DNA of 64,000 bases from assembly GCA_009602725.1 (NCBI GenBank), contig WELB01000032.1:298636-362635 (forward strand), given 5' to 3'. Below, in pieces: positions 1-11,440 of the stretch. The stretch's first letter is position 1. Each line of letters begins with the position of its first letter. Under the pieces are notes generated by a model. The model did no database searches and was not told the DNA's origin. It saw nothing but the letters and a program-made list of their open reading frames with translations. The position numbers were made by a program, and so were the translations under genes. The DNA comes from Spirogloea muscicola (lineage: Eukaryota; Streptophyta; Zygnematophyceae; Spirogloeales; Spirogloeaceae).

Positions 1-1200
1 TTTCCCTGCAGCGAGCTACTCAGACCTGATGTTGCTCACTCGTGGGTACTGAGCTTTCCTCTGCATCGTTTCTGTGTTCTGCAGTATGTTGTAGTGTAGT
101 CCTTTCTCCGGCTCCTCTTGCTTTGGCTTTGGACATTGTCCATTCTTTTTTGGGCTGGCTTGGCCAGCCCCTCTTTTCTATGGGCGCGCTTTTCTTTCGG
201 CAACCGCTGGCTGGATCTCATTCAGCGGCTTGCCCGCCAGGACATTGACCGGCGGCCGGGTCTGCCAGGGGCGATGCCCGGCTTCAACGCCGCCGGTTCG
301 CTCGCCCAAGTCTTCCGCATGCGCCTGGCCGTATCGCTTCAACGCCGCTGGCTCGTGGGCTCAGGTATATCGTATGCGCTTGTCCGTCTCCCTGCAGCCT
401 CAGGCACCTTAGGCACCTTAGTTTAGGTCTCTGTATTATGTAGCCTTGTTTACTTTGCACTCGCCTCTGCTTGAACTGTGTATTGGCTTGAATTGGCCTC
501 CCTTTTCATTTCATGCGCCCCGCGCGCCTTTCTTCTTCTCCAGCGGTCCATGGCCCACGCCTTGCATCTGCGTGCTGGCCGTGCTCTCGCTGCGGCCTCC
601 GGCTTTCGTCAGGGGGATAGTTTTCCGGCAGCTAGTTTGTCGGATGTGAGGCTCCTAACTCGTAAATACTGAGTGGTCCATTCTCCCCCGTTCTGCCATA
701 GCCTCTTCAGGCCCCGCAGTCGCTGCTTAGCGCGTAGTTTGGCCCCTTCATACTTTGTCATGTCTTTTCGGGCTGGCTTCTCACAGCCCTTGCCCCCATT
801 GAGAGAGCCACTTCTTCTTCAACGCTCCCTTGCCCACGCCGTCCACACGCGAGCAGGCCGTGCTATGGCCGCCGCCTCTGGGTCTCGGCGGAGTGCCTCT
901 TTCCCTGCAGCGAGCTACTCAGACCTGATGTTGCTCACTCGTGGGTACTGAGCTTCCCTCTGCATCGTCTATGTGTTCTGCAGTGTTTTGTATGTAGTCC
1001 TTTTTCCGGCTCCTCTTTCTTTGGCTTTGGACATTGTCCATTCTTTTTTGGGCTGGCTTTGCCAGCCCCTCTTCTCTATGGGCGCGCACTTCTCTTCGGA
1101 CCTTGTCCATTTCTTTACGGGCTTTATGGCTTCCGTGGTGGTGGTTTGGCGCCTCAGTATAGCTTGTCAGATATGCATGTGCTCACTCGGGTATATCAGT
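1..1200 (+). mobile_element. Cluster of 5'-truncated LINE 3' ends
   Basis: At least five fragments of the LINE described at 37,700-41,775 lie head to tail. Each keeps part of the extreme C-terminal coding region, with motifs such as RAGRALAAASG and SDVRLLTRKY before a stop, followed by a 3' tail with a GGGCTGG/CCAGCCC hairpin. Stops lie near 51, 672 and 950, and a variant ending (GFRGGGLAPQYSLSDMH) lies near 1,125-1,195. The stretches 1-195 and 900-1,095 are near-identical copies. A fragment at 200-400 also keeps the AAGSLAQVFRMRLAVSLQ segment. Fragments differ enough to represent several subfamilies. No intact gene is present. Confidence 0.85.
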
Positions 1201-1229
1201 GTCCCCCTTACCCAGCTCATTACCCACAT

Positions 1230-1420
1230 TAACAGGACATTTGTAAGGCTAGAATTGGCCTCCCTTTCAATTTCATGCGCACCTTCTCTCTTTCGGGCTT
1301 ACTGGCAGGGGACGAGTTCGTCACCCTGGCCGGCGATGTGCACGGGGCTTTCGGGTCCTTGTGTCAACTGGAAGAGCTGCTTTCCCTGTGTGTTTCAGCG
1401 TTTTCCCTGCCCCCCCTGGG
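1230..1420 (+). mobile_element. LINE C-terminal fragment (nuclease-distal region)
   Basis: A short + strand frame reads GDEFVTLAGDVHGAFG. It matches DEFFPLAIDTHGALG in the long LINE, just downstream of its nuclease-like domain. The fragment is preceded by a recurrent module (AATTGGCCTCCCTTTCA) that also occurs near 485, 42,220, 54,550 and 55,310. It is diverged and truncated at both ends. Confidence 0.65.
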
Positions 1421-1436
1421 CAAGGGCTGTGAAAAG

Positions 1437-1605
1437 CCAGCCCGAAGAGTCTTTCCCCTGGTCTTTCTTCCATTGACAGAAGTGGCTCTCCCAATGGGGG
1501 CAAGGGCTGTGAGAAGCCAGCCCGAAAAGAATTGACAAGGTTCGAAAGGGCCAAACTACGAGCTAAGCAGCGACTTTGGGGCCTGAAGAGGCTATCTTCC
1601 ATTGG
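1437..1605 (-). mobile_element. Reverse-strand LINE tails
   Basis: Two reverse-complement copies of the LINE 3' tail lie here. They carry the CAGCCC/GGGCTG hairpin and the GGCCCCTTCGAACC segment read on the minus strand. They face the + strand cluster, so the left edge of the window is an inverted arrangement of the same family. Confidence 0.75.
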
Positions 1606-2007
1606 CCCCACTCTTGCTTCTCCTGCACTTCCTCTCCAGAACCTACCTGCTGGTCAGTCCCCCGGGCCCCTGCAGCGTTTGCGGCACTCCGCTTGACGTC
1701 GTTCCGCCTGGCCCCCGCTCCCCCGCAGCCAAAACCCGCGCAGGCCCCGCCCCGCCCCGCTCCCCCTTTCTCGCCGCTGCCCTCGGCTGCCTTGCCCCGG
1801 CTCGCTAGCCGACCGGCGCGGCACTGGAGAGGCGCAGAGCTGAGCCGGAAGTTGCACCAACAGGCTTGCCTGCTCAGGCGAGCTCGGTAGCCGGCTGCGC
1901 TCTGAGCAAGCCCGCGTGACGAACCAGCGGAGGCAGTCTGCAATTAGAAGAGGCACTGGGAGCTTCCTGTCGTAGAGGGGCAGGGCTCGGGGCCGCTTTT
2001 GCCAGCC

Positions 2008-5000
2008 ATGAGGGTGACGGTGATGACCCCAGACGATCGGATGGTGGCAGTCGACGTGGACCCCAACGAGCAGGTGCGGTTACTGACACGCGCTGGCAAA
2101 GGCGAAAAGAATTTGGCACTCGAGATAGATGTGGGTATTGGTGGTAGCTGGATTGCGGCTACAGTCAGAGGCAAAGAAGAATGCACTCCGCAGTCCAGAG
2201 GTCTACAGGATGCTGCAGCTCTGTGTTGCTATACAGACTCTACCTTCTACCTGTGCTATGCCAGTGCGAGCTGCACAAGCATAGCCCCTGCTGCAGAGTC
2301 AAGTCTTGTCTCAGCCTCTCTCGTCTTTGCACCCACCAGAATGACATGACATGTGCTTCATAGTTGTGGGGCTTTCTGCTCGCCTGTGGCTCCTCTTTGT
2401 CATGCCTTCCATTTGTATTTATTATGGGTTCAATGGCCCGCACTGCAGGTCGAGAATGTGAAGGCTATTCTTGAAGTAGAGGTGAGGTTGGTCCAAGTCT
2501 ACATCGTCCATGTTTGTGTAGCATGTTCGAGACTCTCTTGCAGCTACGTTTCACTGTCTGGTCATGGAAAAAAGGCTCACAGGATGTCTGTCCAATATTT
2601 GTCCAGTCTTCTAATTCCACTGGTCGTCAAGTCTGCTACTCTTATGCACACAGCCCAGTGATCCTCAATTCCAATTTATGGTGCCGTCTACTTTGAGTCC
2701 TGCAGACCCAGCTTCCAATCGCAAGCCAGCAGCTCATCTATAATGGCATCAGTCTTCAAGATCACCTGACCTTGTCAGCTGCTGGCGTGCATGAGGACGA
2801 TCTTCTGGTGCTCACACAAACACCTCCTAGGTGAGGCTGTTGACCCTTGCAGTCTTCGAGGTCCTGGACTTTGTTAGTAGTCATTGCTTCATGCAGTGTA
2901 GAACAGTCTGCTTGCTGTGGGACTGAATATCAGCAGAGGGAATCATAACGCGACTTTGGTGCTTATCTATCTTGGCCATTTGCCAGCAGACCTGGCAGGC
3001 ACCACGGAGAGCCAGTCAGAGCACAAGGTGATAGAGGAGGACAAGAATTGGGGATGCTTCCTGATGGATCTGCTGTGAACCCAGTCGCTCTTCAGCGGCA
3101 ACTTCGAGCTGACCGCCATCTCATGGGGCGCATGATGCAGGTATGAGCTTTTGCCAAGCCCATTGCACCTGTACATATGGTATATCATGCAAGCCTTTGT
3201 AATTGCTTCCTTGCTGAGAGGCATAAGAAGATGCACCTGGTGCATGTCATGGATGTAAGCAACCGGTTGCTGGTGCCAGACCTCTGTAATCTCGGCCCCA
3301 ACCACAAGGTCTTCTGACTTTGTAGGGTCAGTTGCACAGAACAATAGATGCTCAATTACTCCCCTGAGCTAACAGTTTCGTTGTTGTTGTCATATGAGCT
3401 AGGCAAACAGGCACTTTGCTGAAGTCATAATGGGAGACAACATTGAGGCCTTCCAGGACGCCCTGCGCATACAACATCAGGCAAGAGCAGAGGCGGAGCA
3501 CCAGCAGCAGGAGGATATGGTGAGACTGGGGCTGAAAATCATTTCGAGTCATTTCATACAACACTCAACAATTTCACTGCAACCTGGAACCAGTGAGATG
3601 TATATAATGGTTGCATCTTCTCTTTTATTTGGCAGGATCTCCTGAGTGCCGATCCATTCGACATTGAAGCCCAGAGGAGGATTGAAGAACGCATTCGCAA
3701 GGTACCTGCCTTTACCTCTCCAGCAAATTCGTGACTGGCGATTTTGGCTTCTGATAGCCTCATCGGCAGGCAATGTAGTGCGGCAGTCTCTTTCCTCTAC
3801 AGGGATTACTAGCGGTCCATACCAGCCCCTTCCTCTTTTGAGCACTTCGCGATTATGAGTTGGGGCTCCCCCTTTGATCCGGTCCCTTGCCTTAAGGATG
3901 GCCTTTACACCCACCACCTCATTTGGAAGGGCTTCTTCTCCTTCATAGCCACTTGCCCTACTGAGCGTCTGGGCTGTCTTGGTCGGGCTTCCCCGTCACT
4001 TAGGCGGAGATTCTCTAGTCTGTCCTCTCTTTTGGGCTGGCCTTGTCACAGCCATGGCCACCTTGTTCTTTGTGCTTCTCGGTTGCTTTATCCATGACTT
4101 GTTTGACCTAGTCCTGTGGCTATGTATGCTGGTTGATGAGGCATGTCGCTTGCTTGCTCAGAAAAATGTGGAGGAGAATTGGGAGAATGCTCTTGAATAC
4201 AACCCTGAGGCTTTTGCACAAGTGGTATTTCCAGAGCTCAGTCTCCACAGTGTTGTGACCCAGAATACGCTTGTGCCAATTCTGTATGTCTTGCTTCTGC
4301 ACTGATCTGGAGTTCTTGGCACACAGGTGATGCTCTATGTCGATGTGGAGGTCAATGGTGTGCCCCTCAAGGTGAGGAGCCTGCCTTGCATGGTCCATCC
4401 AAGGATATCAAACGCAGAGCTTGCTTGCTGTGGTTGTTCTATGGGTATGAGTGGCTATTTGTGTGCTTCACTTATCACGATAAACAATGGCTTCTCGAGT
4501 GCTTCTTCTGAAATTTTACAAGGACCCTACCCTTCAGGCATTTGTGGATAGTGGAGCTCAAACGACTATTATGAGCAAGGACTGTGCCGAGCGCACAGGC
4601 CTCCTTCGATTGATGGACTCACGGTACTCAGGGGTGGCCAGGGGCGTGGGTACTGGAAGGATTTTGGGGCGCATACATGTGGCACAGCTCAAGGTCAGCA
4701 TTGGTAATGTGATGTCAAGGAGGTCTGGAACACCGTACTGTCGGGGTCATACAAATATTACAGATGCTGATGCCTTGTCAATCTGACTCCTGACAGCAGC
4801 AAGCAGTGTCAATTAACATCATTCTACACACTACTTGCAGATTGGAACACAGTTCTATCCGTGCTCGTTCACAGTGCTTGAAGCACAGGACATGGAACTT
4901 CTTTTTGGCCTTGACATGCTACGCAAGCACCAGGTACTACTGGAGTGCATGTCAAATTGGTAAGACATGCTTTTCTCCTACTGCTGGCTGTCTTCATCTT

Positions 5001-6030
5001 GTCAGGCAAGAGCTATTTTGTATGAGACAATCCGACTCACTAGGACGACATGTGACACTCATATACTGGACTGCAAAATTGTACCCTTCTTGTTTGGCAC
5101 AGTGCTTGATTGACCTGAAGAACAATTCTTTACAAGTTGGAGGTGGAGAGGTGGCAGTTCCCTTTCTAGCAGGTAAAAAGACAGCGTCAGTTTCCTTTCT
5201 AGCCCGTAGCATCACTGTGCTAGTGACATGGATGCTGCTGAAACTCATACTTCTGTATTATGTGCTTTGTTTCTTGCTCGCTACTATGACAAGAAGAGAA
5301 GCAAGGGTCACGGCATCTCTAGTTATTGCCTTCTTGAGGTTGTGCTTTCTCTGAGCTGTCTTGGACAGCTTTTCTGAGGCATCAATTCATGCTTGGATTG
5401 CAGAGAAAGATCTACCTTCAAGATTAAGAATGCATCCGGATGTACAAGATGCAGACTCAATGAGAGTGAGCCTCCTGTACCTGTCAGATCAACTAACAAG
5501 CTCAGGGGGACTGAGATGAGCTGCTTTCAGGTCCTGGTCCAATCCTTGTCACCGCGAAACAGTGATGTTGGCCAGACTGACCCACAGACACAATAGATAT
5601 CAAAGACAGCACTGTCTGCCAGACTGGCCTTGATGACATGCACCATTGTTCCAAGATGATGTACAGGGCAATGCCACCAGCAGTGCCTCAGGCCTTCCAT
5701 CTACACCAGGCCAGCTTGCTGATGTTCGTCAACCACCAGTGGCACCTTCAGATGTGAGTAACTCTGTGCTGGTAGCACAAATGATGTGCTTTCAGCTCAA
5801 ATGATGTTATTTACAAATTGAGCTGGCTTTGGCTCTCTTCTTCATGTCAGAAAGGCAGTCTCAGATGCTCTGCACCAACTTGCCTGGTTGCATCTCATGG
5901 TAGTCAGGGCATGGAAGAGAAAGTTGTGAGATTGAGTGAGCTAGGATTCGACAGAGCCCAAGTGCTTAAGGCGCTGGCCCTCTGCCGTGGAAATGAAGAA
6001 GAGGCTGCCTCCCTGCTATTTGGAGGATAG
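2008..6030 (+). CDS. DDI1: DDI1-type ubiquitin-shuttle aspartic protease
   Basis: Host protein of about 418 residues in 14 exons: 2008-2073, 2449-2481, 2706-2830, 2990-3140, 3403-3519, 3636-3701, 4162-4224, 4327-4371, 4538-4693, 4841-4933, 5103-5172, 5404-5465, 5667-5753, 5908-6030. All phases agree. Residues 1-75 are a ubiquitin-like domain (starts [18 protein letters not shown]). A helical region follows (about 125-205). The retropepsin-like protease domain has [11 protein letters not shown] near residue 224 and [22 protein letters not shown] domain closes the protein ([19 protein letters not shown]). DDI1 shuttles polyubiquitinated clients to the proteasome and cleaves some itself. The catalytic Asp is present and length is normal for the family. 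The ATG at 2008 is preferred because the UBL begins there. Exon 13 (linker) is the least certain. Intron 6 contains a LINE-tail fragment. Confidence 0.93.
3985..4110 (+). mobile_element. LINE tail fragment inside DDI1 intron 6
   Basis: The intron between exons 6 and 7 of DDI1 carries a diverged LINE-tail motif. TTTTGGGCTGGCCTTGTCACAG is followed by CCATGGCC near 4,028-4,056, an imperfect form of hairpin 1 seen in intact tails. It lies in the sense orientation of the host gene. It is old or degraded, because the second hairpin is not clear. Confidence 0.5.
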
Positions 6031-7005
6031 CCTTCTGTTTGGGGTCAAGGAACTGTGCCACTTCTGGGCCTCTGACGAGGTAATTGACCATGCAATGCCA
6101 ACGTGAAATTGCATGTGCGCTATAGCTCGTTTACAGAGTGGCGTTGCAGCAAGGAGTGGCTCCCATCCCTCTACGTTCCAAGCATGTAACTGGACATCTT
6201 GGTTTTGTGGCTGGGCCTGTGTCCAAGCACAGGGTCGAATGACTCTGCCTGTCACCAGGTTGCTTGACGGGCGGCATCTAATTGTGCACATTTGTGATTG
6301 AAGAGCATTCGCAGGAGGTTTGCAGACTGTGCGGCTCCTGGTGTGCTGAGTGGTTAGATACCCTTTTACGTCCATGACAGCTCTCTCCGTGAGGAGCACG
6401 GCTGGAGGCTTCCTGCTGTCTCTTGGTGGGGCAAACTCAGGAAGAAGCGCTTTGCTGAGACTCATGGAGCAGCTGTGAAGGGCCAGCCCTGTCTCTTGGG
6501 AGAGTCAGCGAGCAGATGAGGTGCCAGAGCTGACCCATTGGTAGCGGAGCGCAGCGGCAGTCCGCGACTGGCGGCGAGGCCCCTCCCAGGAGAAGTAGCT
6601 CTTTCGAGGGGTGCGATGGCTGTGAAAGGTTAGCTCCCAGGGGCCTCCTTGTTTGTGGGGCTTTGCCTTTGACCTTGTCCACTCGCTTTCGGCTCCTTTA
6701 CCATCCTTTTGAGTTGGCCTTTCACGGCCATCGCCACCTCTCACAGAGCTTCTTCTCTTGTCTATCCATTTTTGGTGTGGCCCCTTTGGAAGACCCACTT
6801 CACTTTATGCATCTTGTCATTCTTTTCGTCGGCTGCTGGCCCTTGCAGCCCTCGTCCACCTCGGAAAACACCAACTTCTACTCTCACAGCCGTTGCCCCC
6901 TCGTGCACGAGCTTCGTCGTCGCCTTCATCTGCTAAACGTTGAGGAAGGCATGGACGGTAAGGTCGGCCCGGGCAGCTTGGACCGGGGGCCGGCCGCAGC
7001 GCCCG
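6031..7005. other. Intergenic stretch with a LINE-tail remnant
   Basis: About 1 kb between DDI1 and the next gene. No coding exon was recognised. Near 6,663-6,790 a + strand LINE-tail variant occurs: GACCTTGTCCA, then TTGGCC-tttcac-GGCCA, a hairpin that differs in sequence from the GGGCTGG form but occupies the same place. The rest shows nothing I can name. Confidence 0.5.
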
Positions 7006-7009
7006 GGAT

Positions 7010-7036
7010 TAGGGTTCGGGAGTTTAGGGTTAGGGG
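7010..7036 (+). promoter_or_regulatory. Telomere-like TTTAGGG motifs upstream of a gene
   Basis: ATTAGGGTTCGGG and TTTAGGGTTAGGGG lie about 170 bases before the ATG at 7,198. Read on the minus strand they give AACCCTAAAC, close to the plant telo-box AAACCCTAA found in promoters and 5' UTRs of growth-related genes. Too short and irregular for a telomere tract. Confidence 0.4.
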
Positions 7037-7197
7037 CCAACCCCCCTTCCCCCCGCCGCCTCTTTCGGCGTCGCCTCCCTCTGCCGGCGCCTGGCCCGGC
7101 GACGGCTCGGCCCCCAACTCACCGACGCCGCCGCCGCCGTCGCCGCCGCCCACGACAGAAGGCCGCCGTCTGGCTCTGCCGTGAGCCGTGGCGGGGC

Positions 7198-8279
7198 ATG
7201 GCCACGCCGTTGTGGGCGGGCCTCGACACGGGCTTGTCGGACGCGTCTGACGACGAGAGCGACGAGAGCGACGGCGCCGCCGGAGAGCCGGAGGACGGCC
7301 ACGGGGGGCAGGCTGCGCCGGGTACACCGCGAGAGGACGTCCCGGAGGGCGAGGGGAGGCTGGCTGCGGGCACCGCAGCCGGCGCCTCCGGTGAGGGCCG
7401 CTGGCGATCTGCGGGATGCCTCAGTCTACGCCGCGCGCGGCTGCTGCTAAGCGGCAGAGCCGGGCAGGCCGCGGAGAGACTGGGTCCCATGGCCACGTTG
7501 TAGGCCAGACGAGCCCCTCTCGGACCCAACAGCAACGTTCCCAGTCGAGCATACAACGTTCCCAGTCGAGCATACCACACCTCTCGAGGCTTCTGAGGTG
7601 CCCACTTGTGGTCGCGAGCTGCCACGCCTGCCGTGTCTGCGCCCCTGACTGTTACTCGTCGTGTGTGAGTCAAGGTCGCCTGCAGCCGGCCGCTGGCGCC
7701 AAGAAGGCAAGGCTGGACTATGAGGCTCTGAAGCGCCACGGCTTCCGGGGCGGGCCCTCCGTGCTGCACGTTCCAGCTCCCCGCGCATCCGTGGAGCAGC
7801 AGGCCTGGGACTGGGCGAATGGCGAAGCGCAGGCCAAGGTGGACGACAAGGAGAGCTTTGGCGAGAGGGAGAAGCTGCGGGCTGCTGTCAACGAGGGGAG
7901 CATGCAGGTCGCTCTCCTGGGTGCCCTCGCGGCTGTTAGACATGTCCTTCTTCCCAGACCTCTACTCCCATCACCTGCTGGCCTGACTGTGGGGGACCTG
8001 GCTGCTATGTAGCTCACACTGGGACTGCTTCGAGATGACTTGCCTGGCTGAAGAGAAAACCATGGCTGTTGATTGCAGGCAGCCGCCTTGGCCTTACAGC
8101 ATAATAGTTTCGCGAAGCAGCAGCGCAAGGATGCAGCAGAAGAGCGCAGGCAGATGACCTTCAGCCAAAAAGAAAAGCGGAAGCGAGATCTGGGGCAGGC
8201 AAGCCGAGGCAAAAATTACGTAGAAGAGGAGAAACGGTTGTTAAGAGACTCAGGTGTTTACTCAGGGTTTGACGCCTAG
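7198..8279 (+). CDS. Conserved small nuclear-type protein of unknown function
   Basis: Predicted about 208 residues in three exons: 7198-7390, about 7675-7907, 8079-8279. The N-terminus is acidic and Ser/Asp-rich (LSDASDDESDESDG). The middle reads LDYEALKRHGFRGGPSVLHV. The C-terminus is strongly basic (QKEKRKRDLGQASRGKNYV) and ends GVYSGFDA. The ordered acidic-to-basic layout suggests a nuclear or RNA-associated protein. I recognise the C-terminal block as conserved-looking but cannot name a family with confidence. The first exon ends at a GT after a phase-1 codon and the acceptor for exon 2 is chosen to fit that phase; the last acceptor (TTGCAG) is clear. Intron 1 holds a small tandem duplication at 7,535-7,580. 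Confidence 0.6.
7535..7582. repeat. Two-copy tandem repeat (about 23 bp)
   Basis: The unit CAACGTTCCCAGTCGAGCAT occurs twice in direct succession within intron 1 of the gene at 7,198-8,279. Confidence 0.8.
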
Positions 8280-9505
8280 AGCGCTCTGGTTGCCAGATAC
8301 TTTCGACCACTTCTGGACATACAGGCTTGCTGCAAACTCAAGCAACGTCCACGTGTAAAAGTTGCACCAATCTGCCAAAGGTGATTAGAAAAGCTTAGTT
8401 AGTATGTTATCTTTGTGACTTGCAGCAAGGACCTCTGCTGCAAGCTCTAAAGTACCCCTTAAACCAGATGTGTAGAGGGCTGTCATATTCTATGATCTGC
8501 CTGCCAGGTAAAGCGTTGGCATATCAGGTCAGCTTTTATTAGCAGGTCTAAAGAAAATGGAGAATCTTCCCTCAGCTTCTGCACGACATCGCACGTATGC
8601 AAACAATAAGCTGATGTGTGCAATGATGTCACTGGAGTTAGGGGCCATGCATTGAGGTTGTCAGTCAGCATGGCACCAATTCAAAGGTTTGACGAGAAAC
8701 TATTTCATTAGTCGGGAAATACATCCTCACCATAGTCAAGCGTGTGGCCTTACATGATCTCTGAGGCTGCATTTACCAACGCATACGCACGGATATACAT
8801 TGCACAATTACTCTGCTTGACACCCACTACAACCATGTTGTGCAAACTTTACTTGCCACTCTACAGGCTACTTTATGGCACGATTGCTAGCTGACAGCTC
8901 GTTTGCTTCAATGAGAGAGACAACCAACCTCACTTCCTGTCGATCTAGCTTGCCACAAAGGACAAGTCTGACAACAGGCCTCGGAATAACAAGCAGATAG
9001 TGCAGCCATCTGCAACGCTATTTGCATGCATATACACTGCCAGTACAGAAACAGCTCCAAGAGGCAGCTCCAAGAGTCATGGGCTGCCTGCCCACGTTGG
9101 GCCTGCCGCTTGCTACTCGTCTGACCTCCTTGGACTACCCAAGAACCTGCTGAAGCAGGCGCTAGACTGCACAGCTCTGTGAGGGCCGTCCAAACTGGCT
9201 AATCAGAGGCCACGCAAGGACGAGCATAGGTGAAAACGTGCACCCATCTAATAGCAGTCGGATGTGCTTGCAATTTAGCAACTGGAAGAGGAAAGGCTTG
9301 AGCCCCTACTGAGGAAGAGGGATGCAAGTAAGAAGATAATGCCTACAGAACTGCCATGAAGCGTGGGTGGGCCTCTTCCTTACGCCTGGTTGATGACTGC
9401 CGTCATGGTGCGTTTCTGCTTGCCATGCCCTCACATAAGGATTTGAAGTCGTGCAAGCCAAGCACACTAGTCGTGCTGAGATATCTCCAAGGAAGGATAG
9501 AGAAC
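8280..9505. other. Intergenic region, convergent gene ends
   Basis: About 1.2 kb between two convergent genes. It is AT-richer than the coding sequence, with no ORF that looks coding, no repeat family member and no recognisable RNA. It presumably contains the 3' UTRs of both neighbours. Confidence 0.5.
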
Positions 9506-9509
9506 AGCC

Positions 9510-10965
9510 TCAATGCTTCAACGACCGTGGGTCCTGGTCGTCCTCCACGCGTGCTTGTATGCGCTTCCTCTTCCGATCCAAGGGTGGCCGAGCGACGTCC
9601 TCCTCCTCCTCATCCTCCTCGTCAAAGTCCTCATCCTCACCATTCTCTTCCTCCCCAGGCTCAAAGTCGCTCTGGCCCTCTTCGTCAGCTGCCTGGCCAA
9701 TGGGGGCCACGAGGTACTCGGTGCCGTAGACCTCGTCGTCATCCTGCACGCCATCCAATGTGTTCTGTCACTGGAGAGAATTCGCAGGCAAGGTTTCAAA
9801 GCTGTCATTGAGAAGTACCCCCAGGCGCTCTCAGACATCAATGCTTGCTTCCAGCATGCAGATGATCTGAGGAGCAAGAGCTGAAGAGTTGCCACGTCAA
9901 GCAGACAGCAAATGAGCTGCTAACCTCCGCGACGTCGTCATCATTTTCGTTGTCCTCCTCCACTTCTGGCCCACCTTCTGCGACGCCACGGCCAGCTTTG
10001 GCATGGTTGCCATCACCAGCCGCCCCTTCTTCCTCGTAATCTCCATCACCATCGCTGGGCTCCTCATCGTCCTCCTCGTCCAGCGCCCCTTGTGCCAGGT
10101 TCCCGCCGTCTCTGGCTCGCAATGCACGACCGCCAGGGACTTCATAAAGGTCTCCCTGCTCCAGCGCTTCGTCGTCCTCCTCGTCCTCGTCCTCGTCGCC
10201 GCCGTCGTGCTCTTGGCTGCCGTCATCAACATCTTCCACCTCCACCCTCGCATGGCTGCCGTTCCCGGCCTCGTCCTCCTCCTCCTCGTCGTCCTCGTCC
10301 CCCGGCCCGAGGTCGTCGTCACGGCCATCCTCGTCGTCCTCCTCCTCCTCCTGGGCCACAGCCACCCGGGGCGCTTGCCCAGCCTTGGCAACATGCACGC
10401 GGCCACCCTCCTCCTCCTCGTCCTCCTCGTCGTCCTCGTCCTCCTCATCTAGAGCCTCGTCCTCCTCGCTCCCCTGCTCCACCTGGACTCCCTCACCGCC
10501 CTCAGCCCCTGCTCCGCCTCCGCCGCCATCCCCGTCGTCATCATCCTCGTCGTCGTCGTCGTCGTCGTCGTTGCCGTCATTGTCGTCCTCGTCATCGTCG
10601 TCGTCGTCGTCGCCCTCGTGCTCGTCGTTGGCCCCCTCCTCTTCTTCGTCATCCTCGTCGAGCTCCTGCACGTCGTCCTCCTCGTCACTGAGCTCCACAA
10701 CGTCCGCGCGGCTAGCGCCGCCACGACCACCGTACTCGGCCCCGCCGCCTTGTCCGTTGTCCCCCTCCCCGTCCTCTCCATCGTCATCCTCGTCGTCTTG
10801 CTCTCCGTCCTCCTCGTCGTCCTCGTCCACCTCGTCCTCCTCGTCTCCAGCATCACGCCCGTCATTGCCGGCGCCGCCTCTCCCGTCGACGCCGTCGTCC
10901 TCGTCCTCGTCCACCTGGTCGTCGTACTCCGCGTCCTCCTTGTCCAGGTCCTCGAGCAGCGTCAT
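9510..10965 (-). CDS. Acidic Asp/Glu-repeat nuclear protein
   Basis: Two exons on the minus strand, 9925-10965 and 9510-9743, joined in phase 0, give about 424 residues. Most of the protein is runs of D and E broken by short G/A/R segments. The start is MTLLEDLDKEDAEYDDQ. The second exon encodes DDDEVYGTEYLVAPIGQA and a basic end with RPPLDRKRKR, a likely nuclear localisation signal. The ordered C-terminal block followed by an acidic stretch and KRKR recalls acidic plant nuclear proteins often labelled VHS3-like, but low complexity makes this weak. It may act as a histone-binding or chaperone-like protein, which is inference. Codon repeats (GAC/GAG) make the opposite strand read as a long Ser-rich ORF, which is a shadow. 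Confidence 0.62.
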
Positions 10966-11039
10966 GAGGCCGAGCGCGGCTCCGGGAGGGGCGCGTGGGA
11001 GATCGGGCGAGGCTGCCGTGGGAGCCTCAGGATGCGCGG

Positions 11040-11440
11040 CGGCTAGAGAGATGCCGCTGCGGAGCTGCGAAACAGCGGCGGCGGCGCCGCTGCACCGCCG
11101 AGAGCGACTGATTCTGCCTCCGAGGCTCTCCGGGTGCGCGGGGCAGGGCTCGCGGAGGCTGGCAGCAGGTCAAAGCTGCGACGGCGCTGCAGGGCCGCGC
11201 ATCGCGGCAGCGGCGGGCTCAGAGGGCGAGCGGCGGGGGCCGGCGGGGAGGCGGCGGCGGAGAGCGCAGGGGCCCGGGGGNGGCGTCACAGCGCTGGGGG
11301 GGGGGGGGGGGCGCAACGGTGCGCAACGAAACACCCCACCCGCTCTGGCGTGTCGTCACGTGTCGTTCCCGTTGCTTTCTTCTCGCCAGGGGCGGCCCCA
11401 GCCTGGCCCTCATCAAGCACTGACCGGCCCTTCTCCACCG
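11040..11440. other. GC-rich region with poly-G and an ambiguous base
   Basis: Upstream flank of the acidic-protein gene, very GC-rich, with CGGCGGCGGCG triplets. A G-run with an N at 11,281 and 16-18 G residues near 11,297-11,314 probably marks a sequencing difficulty. Likely 5' UTR or promoter of the minus-strand gene. No coding exon recognised. Confidence 0.45.

Noticed and set aside
673-951. Small 60-100 codon frames over LINE tails as genes (also 36,370-37,270, 55,389-55,673, 62,826-63,276)
   Set aside because: They are translations of the 3' tail or C-terminal scraps repeated many times, with no independent start or conservation.
4538-4933. Retropepsin-like domain as a retroelement fossil
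   Set aside because: It lies in order between UBL and UBA domains in a clean 14-exon host gene, the known DDI1 architecture. No RT, integrase or terminal repeats are nearby.
7010-7036. Interstitial telomere array
   Set aside because: Only two or three irregular units; more likely a promoter word.
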